Counted from the first letter of the stretch, positions 11,901 through 23,593 are shown. The stretch is DNA of 64,000 nucleotides from Hemerocallis citrina (GCA_017893485.1 CM030362.1:264845073-264909072), one strand, 5' to 3'. Made by a program: numbers and translations. Notes: generated by a model not told the origin, from the sequence alone.

Positions 11901-13674
11901 TCCCATGTTTTTACCACATGGTTGCCACTTACATGCAAATTTCGTTTACGCCTAGTGGTGGGTTTCTATAGTGCCGTGTACTCAGACATCATGTAGCAGG
12001 TATCAGGAACAGGTTCATGAATCAGACAGGAAAATGAATCAACCGATTCATGCATCAACAGGTAACAGGTACATGAATCAACTGATTCATGCATCAACAG
12101 GTATCAGGTATACGAACCAACAGGTCCATGCATCAAAGCATAAGGTACAACAGGTTCACGAATCCACAAATTCATGAATTAGACATAAAGTGGAACAGGT
12201 TCATGTATCAACATGAATCAAATATAAAAATGGGAAACACGGGCCCCCTTCTGAGTACACATACCTACATTGTCCACCACTATGGTCTTTCCCTTATCCA
12301 CAGCTTGATTATTTGTTATTATTATCAAACAGGCATATATGTGCACAAAAAAGAGCAAGAATAACATGGCATGAACAAGTAACAGGTTTAGGTTGGAAGA
12401 TAAACATACACAGGTGATGGACAACTCATAAAAGATTAGGACAACGAAAATTCTAGTTCAAGATAACAAGACAGTACTGCAGCAAATCTGGGATTCCCAT
12501 TGCCACAAACATGCAAACCTGGATCCATCAGAAAATCTGGAAAATAGACCCTCGACTAAATCCAGCAAATATATATAAGCTATATGTTATTTCACAAAAA
12601 CAGGACTCAAAACAGATTTGTATCCAAAAAACATGTTCAGCCAGGAATCAGAAGTTTGTATTCATAAACAGGAAAACAGCATAAAAACATATTGATTAAA
12701 TCCAAGAAAAATCTGGAGTATTCCCTAATATATTTAGTAACAGAAAATAAAGTTTCATAATTTTCCAACATAGATAGAATAGTCAAGTAAAATCAGAAAG
12801 CAGCAAGATACAGTAGTTTTGTAAATCAGAAATCATATACACAGCAGTACCAAAACAGTAATAGATTACAAAATATAAATCAGAATCTAGATCCGTCAAA
12901 AGGGTGATAAAATAAATACAGTAGGCTAAAATTCTTATTCACAAAGTTTTTATAAACAACAAATAGAATCAGGTCGAAATTTTGTTTATTTACTGAACAA
13001 TATAAAAATTCTGCATGTATAGTAGTTGTTTGCAAGTATAGAATAGTTCATAAAAGTCATCAATTAAATCCACAAAAATTAGGGATTAATTCCAATCAAG
13101 TCTATTTGTAACCAGCAAAATATTGGATCAAAATATTATCTTTATCATCAGTAGAAAAATAATTAACCATATAGAATTCATATAAAACAGAATCTGGAAT
13201 CTTTAAACACATCTGTAGTAAAATAGCCATAACTTGAAACTCACAAATCGAAACTGAGATCCGTCAAAAAATCTGGAAAGTAGACAGAATTATCTATAAT
13301 TCATATTCACAAATAATTTTCATTTACTGACCTTAATAGGGTCTAAAATACTGAACAAAAACAGGGTAACAACAAATACAGAAATATTCTTCATGCATAA
13401 AATCAACTAGATCATATGTAACACATCCAAATACTAACAAAGTGTGAATTATGGTATACTAGATGTCCAAGCAACATGGTATAGGGCGTTTAATAAGTCT
13501 ACAACAGGTTGTACTACTACTAGCACATCAAGCATACAAGGTCATACGGCAAGTCATGAATCACGAACAACATGCATGCATACATCAAGAAGTGATTATC
13601 TCTAAGTTATTTCATGTCGTGTGTGTAATGAGACAACTACGGGCATGTCAACACAATAGAGACAAGATATAACA

Positions 13675-15121
13675 TGTTGGATCCTGTAGGCAAGGCAAGA
13701 AACACAAGAGGCGGGGGGGGGGGGGGGGGGGCGGTGAATAGTGTTTTAAAAATTAATTGCGGAATTAAAAATTATCTTCTGTTCAGTCGACTGTAAAAGG
13801 AAGTTCAGTCGACTGAGACGTCAGAGTAGAAGAGTATTTTGATACTGGTCTGATAAGTCGACTTAATACAGAAAGGCAGTCGACTTGCCAGAAGAGTTTC
13901 TGAGAAGATTGTAATACCAATCTGATCAGTCGACTTAAGATGGGAATACAGTCGACTTACCAGAACGGTTTTGAGAGAACTGAAATGCAAGTAATAAAAT
14001 GTTCAAGCAATACAACCACAGAGTACACATGATGTATCCTGGTTCGGTCCTCCCGACTTACATCCAGTCCCCAAGCAACCCACTTGAGATTTTCCACTAT
14101 TCTTGAAAAATGTACAAGAATACCCTACAGTGTTAGACAACAACCTTGTCCAACCCGTAGTCCTCTCTCACCACTAGAGAGAGCAACCCACTCTTCCACC
14201 AAGAGTGAAAACCTGACTCTACACCGTAGAGCCCTACTCTCCAACCAAGAGGAAAAGAAAACAATAAAATTGTTTACAATCAACCTATAGCCTTGTTGTG
14301 AATGTGATTTTGTACGTGGCTATTTGGTCGACTTCTGGATTCAGTCCAAAATGAATTCAATGTTATGCTGGACTGAAAACAGAGAACCAAGACTTAAGAA
14401 TTAGAGTGCTTGAGTTGGAAAGCTTTTTCTCTTTTGACAGTAAGAACACTTAAAAAAAATCTCAAAAGCTTGGAGACCTTCCATGGTGATTCTAAGCCTC
14501 TATTTATAGAGTAGAATCCCTAGAAGTTGAAAAATAGTTTATTACAACTGTTTACAAAAGGAATTTTTTTTTTGAAATCAAAAAATCATGTTTTGAAATC
14601 AGTAATCTGTCAAAACGGCTTGAACAGTCGACTGGGTTGCTATTATAAATCGACTGGCCAGAGTTTGAAGAAGCTCAGATAGTTTTGTACAGGTACAGTC
14701 GACTGGTCCTTAATGGCAGTCGACTGGTACTCAACAGCTGACCTAGTTCAAATTGTTTTGACCTTTATTTTTGAAAACCACACAGTTATAAAATTATTTG
14801 TGAGTGTATGTGTGTGACAAGGATTTTATATCAATCTAAGACTCAACAAAAGAATATTACATTTGTTTTTACAAGACACAACATATAAGACATTGAAGCT
14901 TTGGTCTTGACTTGAGTTTTTAGTCTTGATAGAAGCTTTAGCCATTGTCTTTGTATGAAGCTTTGCTTGATCATTCTTCAGCTTTAGAACAACTTGCTAG
15001 ATCAATTTACTTTGAGGCCTTTGTGTATCATACATGATAAAGTTTGATACAACCTGCAATATATGAGAGGTAGCACAACAACTTTGCATTGTGTTGTAAT
15101 CATCAAAATCAAGAATCAACA
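13675..15121 (-). repeat. 3' LTR of Sirevirus 2
   Basis: 1,447 bp with TG...CA ends, reverse complement of the LTR at 1662-3081. The plus strand begins TGTTGGATCC and ends AATCAACA. A run of 19 G (13713-13731) sits where copy 1 has 12 C on its own coding strand. The flanks of gag-proximal LTR sequence at 21739-22102 match its first part. Contains five paired GTCGAC palindromes. Confidence 0.9.
13784..14726 (-). repeat. Paired CAGTCGACTG palindromes, Sirevirus 2 LTR
   Basis: Five pairs: starts 13784/13806, 13855/13877, 13927/13949, 14625/14647 and 14696/14717, all 21-22 bp apart. The truncated 5' LTR keeps copies of the first set (21833/21855 and 21976/21998 are clear). The flanking sequence differs from pair to pair, so these are not simple tandem copies. 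Confidence 0.8.
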
Positions 15122-15496
15122 TTCTCCCCCTTTTTGTTGATGACAACACAATAGCTTAAAATAATGGAAATAAATATTACAAATGCTCACATGCTCCCCT
15201 ATCAAATGTACAACATGCATAGATGTGAAAACATGCACAAAGATATACACAAAGATATGCATCACAAAACATGCACAAAATAACACAAAGATAGATTATA
15301 GCTATATTTTCTCCCCCTTTGTCATCAACAAAAAATGGAGGAAAAAAGTAAACCACAAAAAGTACATAGCAAAATGACAAACAAAGAAAAATTTATACAT
15401 AGAAAGGGAATATTCTTAGTTCAAACTATTACATAACTAATAGAAAATGAAACAATAAGTAGGAAATACATAGAAAAAATATAAAACAGTAGCACA
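15122..15496 (-). other. Sirevirus 2 3' spacer with polypurine tracts
   Basis: On the minus strand AAAAAGGGGGAGAA (15122-15135) abuts the 3' LTR and is the likely primer tract. A second intact tract is at 15307-15320 and a degenerate one (AGGGGAGC) at about 15190-15199. Same three-tract layout as copy 1. Otherwise AT-rich and non-coding. Confidence 0.8.
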
Positions 15497-16539
15497 TCAA
15501 TCTTCATCATCTTCATCTTGGCCACCATGAGAGGGAGGAGGAAACTGAGAGGTGAACAGGTGGATAAGATGAGAAATATTTGCTTCATGAGCATCTTGAC
15601 GATTCATGAGAGCATCTTGTCGATCCATAATATAATTAACAGAAGTGTAAAGACTTCTTGGAACATCAAAATCACCACGAGGACAAGATGAACTAGAAGC
15701 AGAAGACCGACGAGCTGAAGTGGCTAAGGGGATAGGAGGTACATTCCTAGTAGGAGACCTAGGTGGAGGATTTAGCAACTTCATACGTGCTAAACTAGCA
15801 CGATCAAATGAGTCAAAGTGTTTTACAACATCTGTCTCAGATTCAAGATCAACATCATGAGCATAGAAGACGTGAGTGAGTAAAGCACCAAAGGGAAGAA
15901 ATGAAGTATGAGCCTTAGCAAGACGTTTAAAGATGACGAGACCCCAATTTATTTTAATATTGCCAAATATTGCATAAACAGATTGTTGCAACTCAAGTGA
16001 ATATTGATCATAACTCCCGATTTTGGGAATAATGTTATATGAAAATATGCGTGCAACTAGCGTAGCAATAGGAGTGATAGATCGATTGGTCATAGAAGGA
16101 CCATGATTTGGCAAATAAATTTTAGAAAAAATGGAGTCATCATGCATATCAACATCTCCTAAGTCACACCCTTCATCAGACAGATTTAAAATAAGACTTA
16201 GTCTAGCAGGGGAGATTCTCATACGTTTATCTTTAACAGACGGAAAAATAAAAATCTCATTACCATCCTCCGAAGTAGTAATCTTCATATTTGTATAAAA
16301 CAAATATATTAGGTGAGGATAGTAAGAGAGTTGATTGACAAAAGACAATAGATCTCAAACAATGGGGCTAGAGGGAACCTATCTAAATCTGAAAAATTCA
16401 CAAATCAATCCGGAAAAATGATAATGGAACAAATAATGTACCATTTATCAATGAGATTCAGTTTTCATAAATATTGAAGATAGTCTCTAGATCCTTGTCC
16501 TTCTTCTACATTAGATGAACGGGATCTTTTGGGGGCCAT
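15497..16539 (-). pseudogene. Sirevirus extra (env-like) ORF, copy 2
   Basis: Homologue of 83-1160. An ATG with the same basic start (MAPKRSR) lies at 16539; two stops and a frameshift break the first 60 or so codons. The rest is one open frame of 283 codons (16348-15497). It shares FLP/YLPNHGP, GSYDQYS, INWG, FLPFGALLTHVF and FDRASLARMKLL with copy 1, then a P/S-rich linker, a short coiled-coil-like segment and a DEDDED tail. Roughly two thirds of core residues agree by eye although DNA has diverged. No hydrophobic membrane segment. A pyrimidine tract ending TTTTTTAG lies just before the ATG, as in copy 1. Function unknown. Confidence 0.75.
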
Positions 16540-17109
16540 AACAAAAAATAGATCCTAAAAAATCAAGAGAGGGAAAGAGTTCTAAGAAGATATACCGACA
16601 AGGATGTAGCAAAGAGAAGTAAAGAACTTCAAGAGATCTTATGAGAATCACTGGAAATTGAAAGAGAACTTCAATTTGGGGTTTCAAAATCCTTGAAATC
16701 GCCAAGCAGCAGTAGCCGACTTGAGAGCTAGGTAGAGAGAGAGTTAGGGTAAAAGTGAAAGAAATGAGAGTAAAGAGTTAGGGGTTTTACTTTGAATGGA
16801 CGACTAAGATGTAAGTTAGGGAATTTCAAAGGCTCAGATCGGTCAAAGGGTAGCAGTATAGTGAAAAGAATCGCCTCAAAAGATGTGTCAATTTTCGAAT
16901 TTGAAGAATATTGATGCGCGACAGTCGACTGGTCTTAGAGGGAAGTCGACTTAGTCGAGAGCAAAATAAACAAGCGAACATAGCACTAATACAACTAGTC
17001 AGTCGACTGGGTACTCTGTACAGTCGACTGTCTAGAACATAAAACTCAAACAAAAACTTAGAAAAATAAAGATACTTGGTAGTCGACTGAAAAATACTTG
17101 TAAGTCGAC
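16540..17109 (-). other. Spacer between Sirevirus 2 pol and extra ORF
   Basis: No credible gene. On the coding strand it contains three paired palindromes immediately after the pol stop (starts 16922/16943, 17000/17021 and 17080/17102). The stretch 16540-16700 is leader-like, ending in the acceptor-like tract before the extra ORF. Confidence 0.6.
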
Positions 17110-18120
17110 TTACCAGAGAAAAATTTTAAAAACATCATGAAAACTACAAATCCCTAGTTCTGTCCTTAAGGTGATAAATGTGTCTTCCTTAAGGGATTTG
17201 GTAAAGATGACAGCTACCTGTTTATCAGTAGAAATAAAGTCTAAAGAAATGTCTCTCTTTAAAACATGATCACGTAAACAATGATGTCGAATATCAATAT
17301 GTTTCATACGTGAGTGTTGAACCGGATTTTTAGATAATTTAATGGCACTGGTATTATCACACATTATTGAAGGTTTTTCAAATGAAATACTATAGTCTAA
17401 TAGGGTTTGTTTCATCCACAAAATTTGGGCACAAGCCAAACTTGCAGTGATATATTCAGCTTCTGTAGTAGATAGGAATACCGAATTTTGCTTCTTACTG
17501 CACCAAGAGACTAGTGAATGTCCCAAAAAGTGACATGTCCCACTAGTGCTCTTGCGGTCAGTTTTACTACCGGCAAAATCCGCATCACTATATGACAAAA
17601 GTTGAAAGTTATCGGTACGTGGATAAAATAGACCATATTCAGACGTCCCTTTAAGGTATCTTAAAATACGTTTCACAGCTTTTAAGTGAGACTCTTTAAA
17701 ATTTGACTGATATCTAGCACACAAACATACACTAAATATAATGTCCGGTCTACCAGCAGTTATATATAAGAGTGAGCCAATCATACCTCGATAGAGTTTC
17801 TGATCGACACTCTTACCTAATTCATTTTTGTCAAGGGTAGTGGTAGTAGCCATAGGTGTGGTCTTACTACTCGTGCTATCCATGTTAAACCGTTTGAGTA
17901 ATTCCTTAGCATATTTTCCTTGATTAATAAATATGCTATTATGTGACTGCTTAATTTGTAGTCCAAGAAAATAATTGAGTTCACCCATGTGACTCATTTT
18001 TCATGGTGTTAGCAAACTCTTGATATAGATTACTATTAGTAAAACCAAAAATTATGTCATCTACATATATTTGTATGATCAAGATATCTGTCTCTATTTT
18101 CCTAATAAACAAGGTAGTGT
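17110..18120 (-). pseudogene. Sirevirus 2 RT end and RNase H
   Basis: Carries the RT catalytic YVDDIIFG at about 18030-18075, then GELNYFLGLQI, YRGMIGSLLYITAGRPDI, SDADFAGSKTDRKST, STTEAEY, CDNTSAI and HIDIRHHCLRD, the copia RNase H set. A TGA/frame break just before 17997 separates YVDD from the 295-codon open frame that ends at 17110. Upstream, one base is missing at the junction near 18121, shifting the frame from the main RT. RNase H acidic residues are present. Confidence 0.85.
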
Positions 18121-19428
18121 CTACTTACCTATTTCAAAACCCATTTCTAAAAGAAAAGTCTTCAATCGATCATACCAAGCACGTGGTGCTTGTTTAAGAC
18201 CGTATAAAGCCTTTTTCAATTTAAAAACGTGGTTTGGAAATTGTTCATGTTCGAAACCTGGTGGTTGTTTAACATAAACATCTTCCTTTATAAAACCATT
18301 AAGGAATGCACTTTTAACATTCATTTGAAAGAGTGTAAAATTTATAAAATATGCAAAAGATAATAAGATACGGATTGATTCTAATCTAGCAACAGGAGCA
18401 TATGTTTCATCAAAATCTATGCATTCTTCTTGATTATACCCTTGAGCAACTAGTCTAGCTTTGTTCCTAACAACTTGTCCTGATTCATCTAACTTATTCT
18501 TGAATACCCATTTCGTACCAATTATAGTATGATCAGGAGGTCGTGGAACTAAATCCCATAAATCATTTCTTATGAATTGGTTTAACTCATCTTGCATGAC
18601 ATTCATCCAAAATTCACTCTCACACGCATCTTGTATATTCTTCGACTCAAAATCGGACAAGAAAGCTGTGTGAGATATCATGTTAACATGTGATCTTGTC
18701 TGAATACCATGTGAAATGTCACCAATTATTAAGTCATGTGGATGATCTCTAACTTCAACAAAAGACTTTGGTAAAGTTGGAGACATCACAATAGGATCAG
18801 TTGACTTGACCAATTCATCAGTCGACTGATTTATAGCAGTTGACTTGACTTCCTTATCGGTTGACTTGACTTTCTTATCGGTCGACTTATCAGCAAGGCT
18901 AGTTTTCTTTAAAGATGTAATTACTTTATTTAAAGGTGATGAATCAGTTTCATCATCTTCAGTTAAAGTCGATGAAGACAGAGATTCATCAAATGCAACA
19001 TGCATGGATTCTTCAATAGTCATTGTTGACTTGTTGAAGATTCTATTTGCCTTACTCTTATATGAGTATCCTACAAAGATACCCTCATTAGATCTAGGAT
19101 CAAACTTATCTAAATTATTCTTAGTGTTCAGAATAAAACACTTACATCCAAATATTTTAAAGTAAGAGAGCTTAAAAATTCTATCAAAAAATAGCTCATA
19201 ACATATTTTCTTTAACTTAGGCCTAATCAAAATTTTATTTAAAACATAACAAGCTGTAGCAACGGCTTCAGCCCAAATATACTTAGGTAAATTGCTTTCA
19301 ACAAGCATGGTACGTGCACATTCTTGCAAAGTCCTATTCTTCCTTTCAACCACTCCATTTTGTGGTGAAGCTCTAGGAAATGCAAACGAATGAGTTATAC
19401 CATTCTTGTTGCAATATTCTGCAAACAT
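18121..19428 (-). pseudogene. Sirevirus 2 integrase C-terminus and RT
   Basis: Open for 435 codons. Integrase catalytic Glu is in [17 protein letters not shown], followed by FGCKCF and GIFVGYS. A low-complexity linker (about residues 190-225) is a 7-residue STDxxVK repeat created by 21-bp phased palindromes. RT follows: [69 protein letters not shown]. The motif A Asp is replaced by Asn ([10 protein letters not shown]), which should abolish catalysis. A one-base loss after FEIGK ends the frame. Confidence 0.85.
18798..18888 (-). repeat. 21-bp phased palindromes inside pol linker
   Basis: Palindrome-like units start at 18798, 18819, 18837, 18858 and 18879, 21 bp apart except for one 18-bp step. 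On the coding strand they are read as K-S-T-D, giving a 7-codon peptide repeat between integrase and RT. Some carry TTGAC for TCGAC, a C-to-T change at the CpG. Confidence 0.75.
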
Positions 19429-20262
19429 TTCATTTTCAAATTCTCCACCAAGATCACTTCTAATAGTGACTTTGGTTAGAGACTTTTAATTTTGATTTCG
19501 TTTACAAAAATTAGCAAATTCTTCAAAAGCATCATTCTTATGTTTTAAAAAGAAAATCCAAGTGAATCGTTAAAAATCGTCTATTAAAACAAATACATAC
19601 CTACTTTTATTTAAAGAAGCCACTCTAGTAGGGCCAAATAAATCCATGTGTATTAATTTGAGCGACCTACTAGTAGAGATTACTTCTTTTGTTTTAAAAG
19701 TAGATTTAATTTGTTTACTTAGTTGACATGCATCACATAACTTATCGTTTTTAAAGGATAGTCTTGGCAGCCCTTTAACTAGATTGTACTTAGATAATTT
19801 AGAGAGATTTTTCATATTCACATGACCAAAACATCTATGCCATAGCCAAGAATTATTATTAGAAGCTACTAAGCAAAAATCATTCGAAAATTCATATGCT
19901 TTTAAACACAATTCATAAATGTTATTTTTTCTAAATCCTTGAAAAATTATATTTTGCATAGTAGAATCATAAATTAAACATGCATCTTTTTCAAACTTGA
20001 TTTTATAATCCTTATCACATAGTTGACTAATACTTAACAGGTTATGCTTAAGTTCACTAACTAATAAGACATCTTCTATAGAGGGGTTAGTGTGCTTACT
20101 GACCATACCAATTCTTATGACATTTCCTTTGTTGTTGTCACCAAATGTCACTGTTCCTCCATCAATGTCTTGTATGGAAGATAGGAGGTTGGCATGACCA
20201 GTCATGTGCTTTGAGCATCCGCTGTCAAGTATCCAACAATCTCTCTTAGGTACCTATAAAAT
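19429..20262 (-). pseudogene. Sirevirus 2 protease end and integrase N-terminus
   Basis: Protease active site WILDSGCSKHMTG lies at about 20206-20245, with a stop codon just upstream. The frame continues through LLSISQLCD, then the integrase zinc-binding set (LWHRCFGH...CDACQLSK) and the first catalytic Asp (MDLFGP). TAA at about 19570 (after VLIDDF) and a second stop near 19483 break the core; the second Asp follows in [10 protein letters not shown]. Processing and integration roles are known for the family; this copy cannot make a full product. Confidence 0.85.
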
Positions 20263-20444
20263 ATTCAATGTGAATATGGTACCCTTTTCATTGGGTCCAA
20301 AATAGATTAGTTTGTGGGAAATAAAACCCATGAAGAGTTTGATTTTCCACCATAAGCAGAAATATAACTAGCAGAATTACATACAGTAAGCATATATGAA
20401 TTAATATAAGCAATTCTATCTTTCGAACTCAGGTTGACTGGAAC
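20263..20444 (-). other. Degenerate protease-proximal segment
   Basis: Between the gag linker and the protease active site. Short reading fragments only, with stops; presumed N-terminal protease sequence. Confidence 0.4.
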
Positions 20445-20795
20445 TCATACATATTTACTCTGTCCAGTCGACTTTACAGCACCTTTCAGTCGACTTTTAC
20501 TGTTATTCAGTCGACTGGGAGGTAGTATAGGTCGACTTATCTGAGGTATTTGTCTCGTTGAATGAGACTCAGTACCTCTGGACAGGCGACTGATATGTAG
20601 ATTTAGTCGACTGGTCTGAACTGTAGATTTGCCTTTTTCATAAAAAGTTATAGTTTTAGGTTTTTCAAAAAACTCATAAAGTTTATTTTTAACACTAGAA
20701 ATAGATACAAATTTGTTTACACTAGTGTTCTTAGAAGAATGAGATTTTTCAAGGGACTTTTTAAAACCAAGACCAAACTTCTGATTATATTGCAT
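20445..20795 (-). pseudogene. Sirevirus 2 gag C-terminal linker with palindromes
   Basis: Open 116-codon frame rich in S, R and K. The palindromes at 20465, 20487, 20508, 20529 and the pair 20583/20604 are read here as S-R-L or S-R-P, a different frame from the pol linker. Four of them are in near-perfect 21-22 bp phase. Linked to gag (20998-21711) through a stop-containing stretch at 20796-20997. No conserved protein domain recognised. Confidence 0.65.
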
Positions 20796-20997
20796 TTGAT
20801 TTTGAAGAACATCATTTAAATTATCTTTTCCTTTATTAAATTTAGATACGTTCTAGGATATCTCTTCATAATTTTTCTTTAGAGACTCAAGATCCATATC
20901 TAAACTAGAAAGACGAGAATTTAAGGATTTTACTTCTTTATCATGGTTAAGATTCTCTTGAGAAAGTATTTAATGAACTTTCTCTAAGTTCTTAACT

Positions 20998-21711
20998 CTA
21001 ATTTTTTTCTTTTTTAAGTTCTTGAAAAATCTCGTTGAACGCATCAAGTAAATCATTAGAATCATAGTCATTACTTACTTGATTTTGAAAAGCCATAAAA
21101 CACATGTTTGCAACCTCGTTTGTCTCATCAATTTCTTCTTCCGACGAAGAATCGCTATCATCCCAAGTTGGTTGGTATGCCTTTTTGTTCTTCACGAACT
21201 TGTTCTTTGTGTACTTGTCCTTCTTGAAGTTGGACGCCTTTCCAAGTGCCACAAGTGAATTGGTAATGTCCGTGAACCTTGTAATCATCTCAGACACATT
21301 TTCATTCTCCTTCATGCGGAACATTTCAAACCTGTGAACAAGGACAGATATTTTAGATACTTTTACTTTATTTGTTCCTTCATGAGTTACCTCGAGTGTG
21401 TGCCAAATTTGATGTGCAGTTGTTGCATTGGACACACGGTTGAACTCCTCCTTTGTAAGGGCACAAAACAGTGCATTCATCGCCTTTGCATTGTTCATTG
21501 TTTGGTTCTTCATTTCATCGTTCCATTGTGCATATAGAATAGTAGGAGAGGTGTACTCGGTCTCTGTCATGTTCCATATTTCATAGTTGATGGACTGAAG
21601 GTAGATCTTCATTCTACACTTCCAATAGTTGTAATTGGTTCCATCGAAGAGGGGTGGCTTTTGTGTAGATTGGCCTTCATGGTATTGATTTGCATTAGAA
21701 GTAGTTGCCAT
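20998..21711 (-). pseudogene. Sirevirus 2 gag, internally deleted
   Basis: Likely start is the ATG at 21711 (MATTSNANQYHEG); the open frame runs back into the primer site to 21762. Typical Sirevirus gag blocks: LFDGTNYNYWK, MKIYLQSI, NALFCALTKEEFNRVS, TAHQIWHTLEVTHEGT and ITRFTDITNSLVALGK. Then it jumps to KASNFKKDK and YQPTWDDSDSSSEEE. The RNA-binding CCHC knuckle and the helical block normally between are absent, so roughly a hundred codons appear deleted in frame. Confidence 0.8.
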
Positions 21712-21723
21712 TGCACTCAACCA

Positions 21724-21737
21724 GGCTCTGATACCAA
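21724..21737 (-). promoter_or_regulatory. Primer-binding site, tRNA-Met type
   Basis: On the minus strand TTGGTATCAGAGCC directly follows the 5' LTR end (one base gap), matching the 3' end of initiator tRNA-Met, the usual primer for copia elements. Confidence 0.9.
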
Positions 21738-21738
21738 G

Positions 21739-22102
21739 TGTTGGATCCTGTAGGCAAGGCAAGAAACACTAGAAGGGGGGTGAATAGTGTTTTATAAAAA
21801 ATTAATTGCAAAATTAAAAATTATCTTCTGTTCAGTCGACTGTAAAAGGAAGTTCGGTCGACTGAGGCATCAGAGTAGAAGAGTATTTTGATACTAGTCT
21901 GATAAGTCGAATTAATACAGAAAGGCAATCGACTTGCAAGAAGAGTTTCTGAGAAGATTGTAGTACCATTCTGATCAGTCGACTTAAGATGGGAATACAG
22001 TCGACTTACCAGAACGGTTTTGAGAGAATTGAAATGCAAATAATAAAAGGTTCAAGAGATACAACCACAGAAATTCCAACCACAAAGTACACACGATATA
22101 TC
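21739..22102 (-). repeat. 5' LTR of Sirevirus 2, truncated
   Basis: Matches the first part of 13675-15121 from TGTTGGATCC up to GATATATC at about 22102. Beyond that the sequence belongs to LTR-2 (AGATCTAATC...), so about 1.1 kb of LTR and some LTR-2 sequence were deleted together. Its homopolymer is only 6 G (21775-21780). Confidence 0.85.
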
Positions 22103-23593
22103 AAGATCTAATCAAATGGACAGCCAGATCAAGGCCGATGATGATGGAGATCATGATGATCTGATGGTGAAGATGATGATGATCAAGAGGTGATCGGATG
22201 GCCAGGATTTGGCTTGATCATCCAAACAGAGCCAGGGTAAGGGAAGTGCTCTGCGATGGCGGCGAGCGGCTGTCGACGGAGGCGGAGCTCAGGGCGGTGC
22301 ACGGGAGGTGCAGCGCGAGGCAGGCGGCGTGGGTGCTCTGTTGACGAGGATGGTAGCTGAGAAGGATGGCGACGAGGTTGAGTTTCAGGTGGCAGTGGTG
22401 ATAGTCGAAGGTGGAAGAGGAGGCAGGGTCAAGGTGAGGATAGGATGTCGACGGCAAACGGGTGGAGGATGATGGAAGTGGCAGACGAGGAGTTGGGGTC
22501 GACTGCTCTGTTTTAAGGGAGAAACAGAGGATGGTCGGTGAGGTAGGGTGACGGGGACGAGGATGGTTGCGGATGTGCAGGGAGGCCAGGTGAGGATGAC
22601 CTCGGAGGCAGAGCGGGATGAAACTCGGCAGAGTAGTAATGGGTTTCGGCAATGGCGACGCTTCCATGGGGGAGATGATGGGTGCTGCGAGGGGCTCGAG
22701 GAGCGTCACGCCCCGCTTTCCAAAAAGAGAATACGGAATACGAATACGTGACTAAGCCCAGTGAATGATTTTCATCATCCATAAGCTGTCAGGATCTTTA
22801 CACCATTTCACTGGAATAATCAGAGTAGGAAGCAAGAGAAGTCAACCACGCATGCATATATGAATCAATATACCAACAGGAATTTACTTGAAACAAAATG
22901 TAATAATCTCAAATAAACCAGATCTGAACAAATCAAAAATTCTGGGTCACATTGCCCAATACAAAATGATCAAGTAACCAAGTACAATTATTCAAGAATA
23001 GCAGGAAAATAAATAAAGCAAGAACTCCAGCATCTAGAATCTCATATCACCCACTTCATCTGGCAGCTGATCTCCAAAATTTGCAATTTAGCAAAATTGC
23101 AGGAAGAGGAAAAAAAAACTCCCGTCAATGCAAGTTACGGGCCGCTTGTAGTGTGGGCACAAGTACAGAAAGGGTAAATAACATAGGATGGAATAGGCAT
23201 GATAACAAAATTAGAACAACTAGCATGGCAAGATGAACAAGTGCAAGTCGCATGTATCAAGTGTCAAGTGAACAATTATCATGTAAACAAGTAACAAGTA
23301 TCAAGTGTCAAGTATCAAGTATCAAGTACAAGTAACAAGTAGTAAGTGTCAAGCATCAAGTACAAGTGGTAAGTAACAAGTGTCAAGTACGAGTATCGTG
23401 TTGTTTCAAGTCTTGTATTATATCTATCTAGGTAGCACTTCATGCATCCTAAACTTTTACCACATGGTTGCTACTTACATACAAATTTCGTTTAGGCCTA
23501 GTGGTGGGTTTCTATAGGGCCGTATACTCAAGCGTCATGTAACAAGCACGAACACGTAATCGTGAACTCGTAGCAGCAAGTAGTCGTAACAAG

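Larger units (their letters stand above)
13675..22102 (-). mobile_element. Sirevirus 2 (Ty1-copia), minus strand, 5' LTR truncated
   Basis: Complete 3' LTR (13675-15121), three polypurine tracts, extra ORF, pol, gag, tRNA-Met-type primer site and a 5' LTR cut to about 364 bp. Gag type, primer site and extra ORF support a Sirevirus. The target duplication is lost because a deletion removed most of the 5' LTR plus adjacent LTR-2 sequence. Gag has an internal deletion, pol carries stops and frameshifts, and RT motif A has lost its catalytic Asp, so the element is not autonomous. Confidence 0.9.

Noticed and set aside
22218..22782. 163-aa and 89-aa minus ORFs
   Set aside because: Proline/serine-rich frames in the GC-rich leader-like part of LTR-2, cut by the LTR-3 insertion; composition explains openness.
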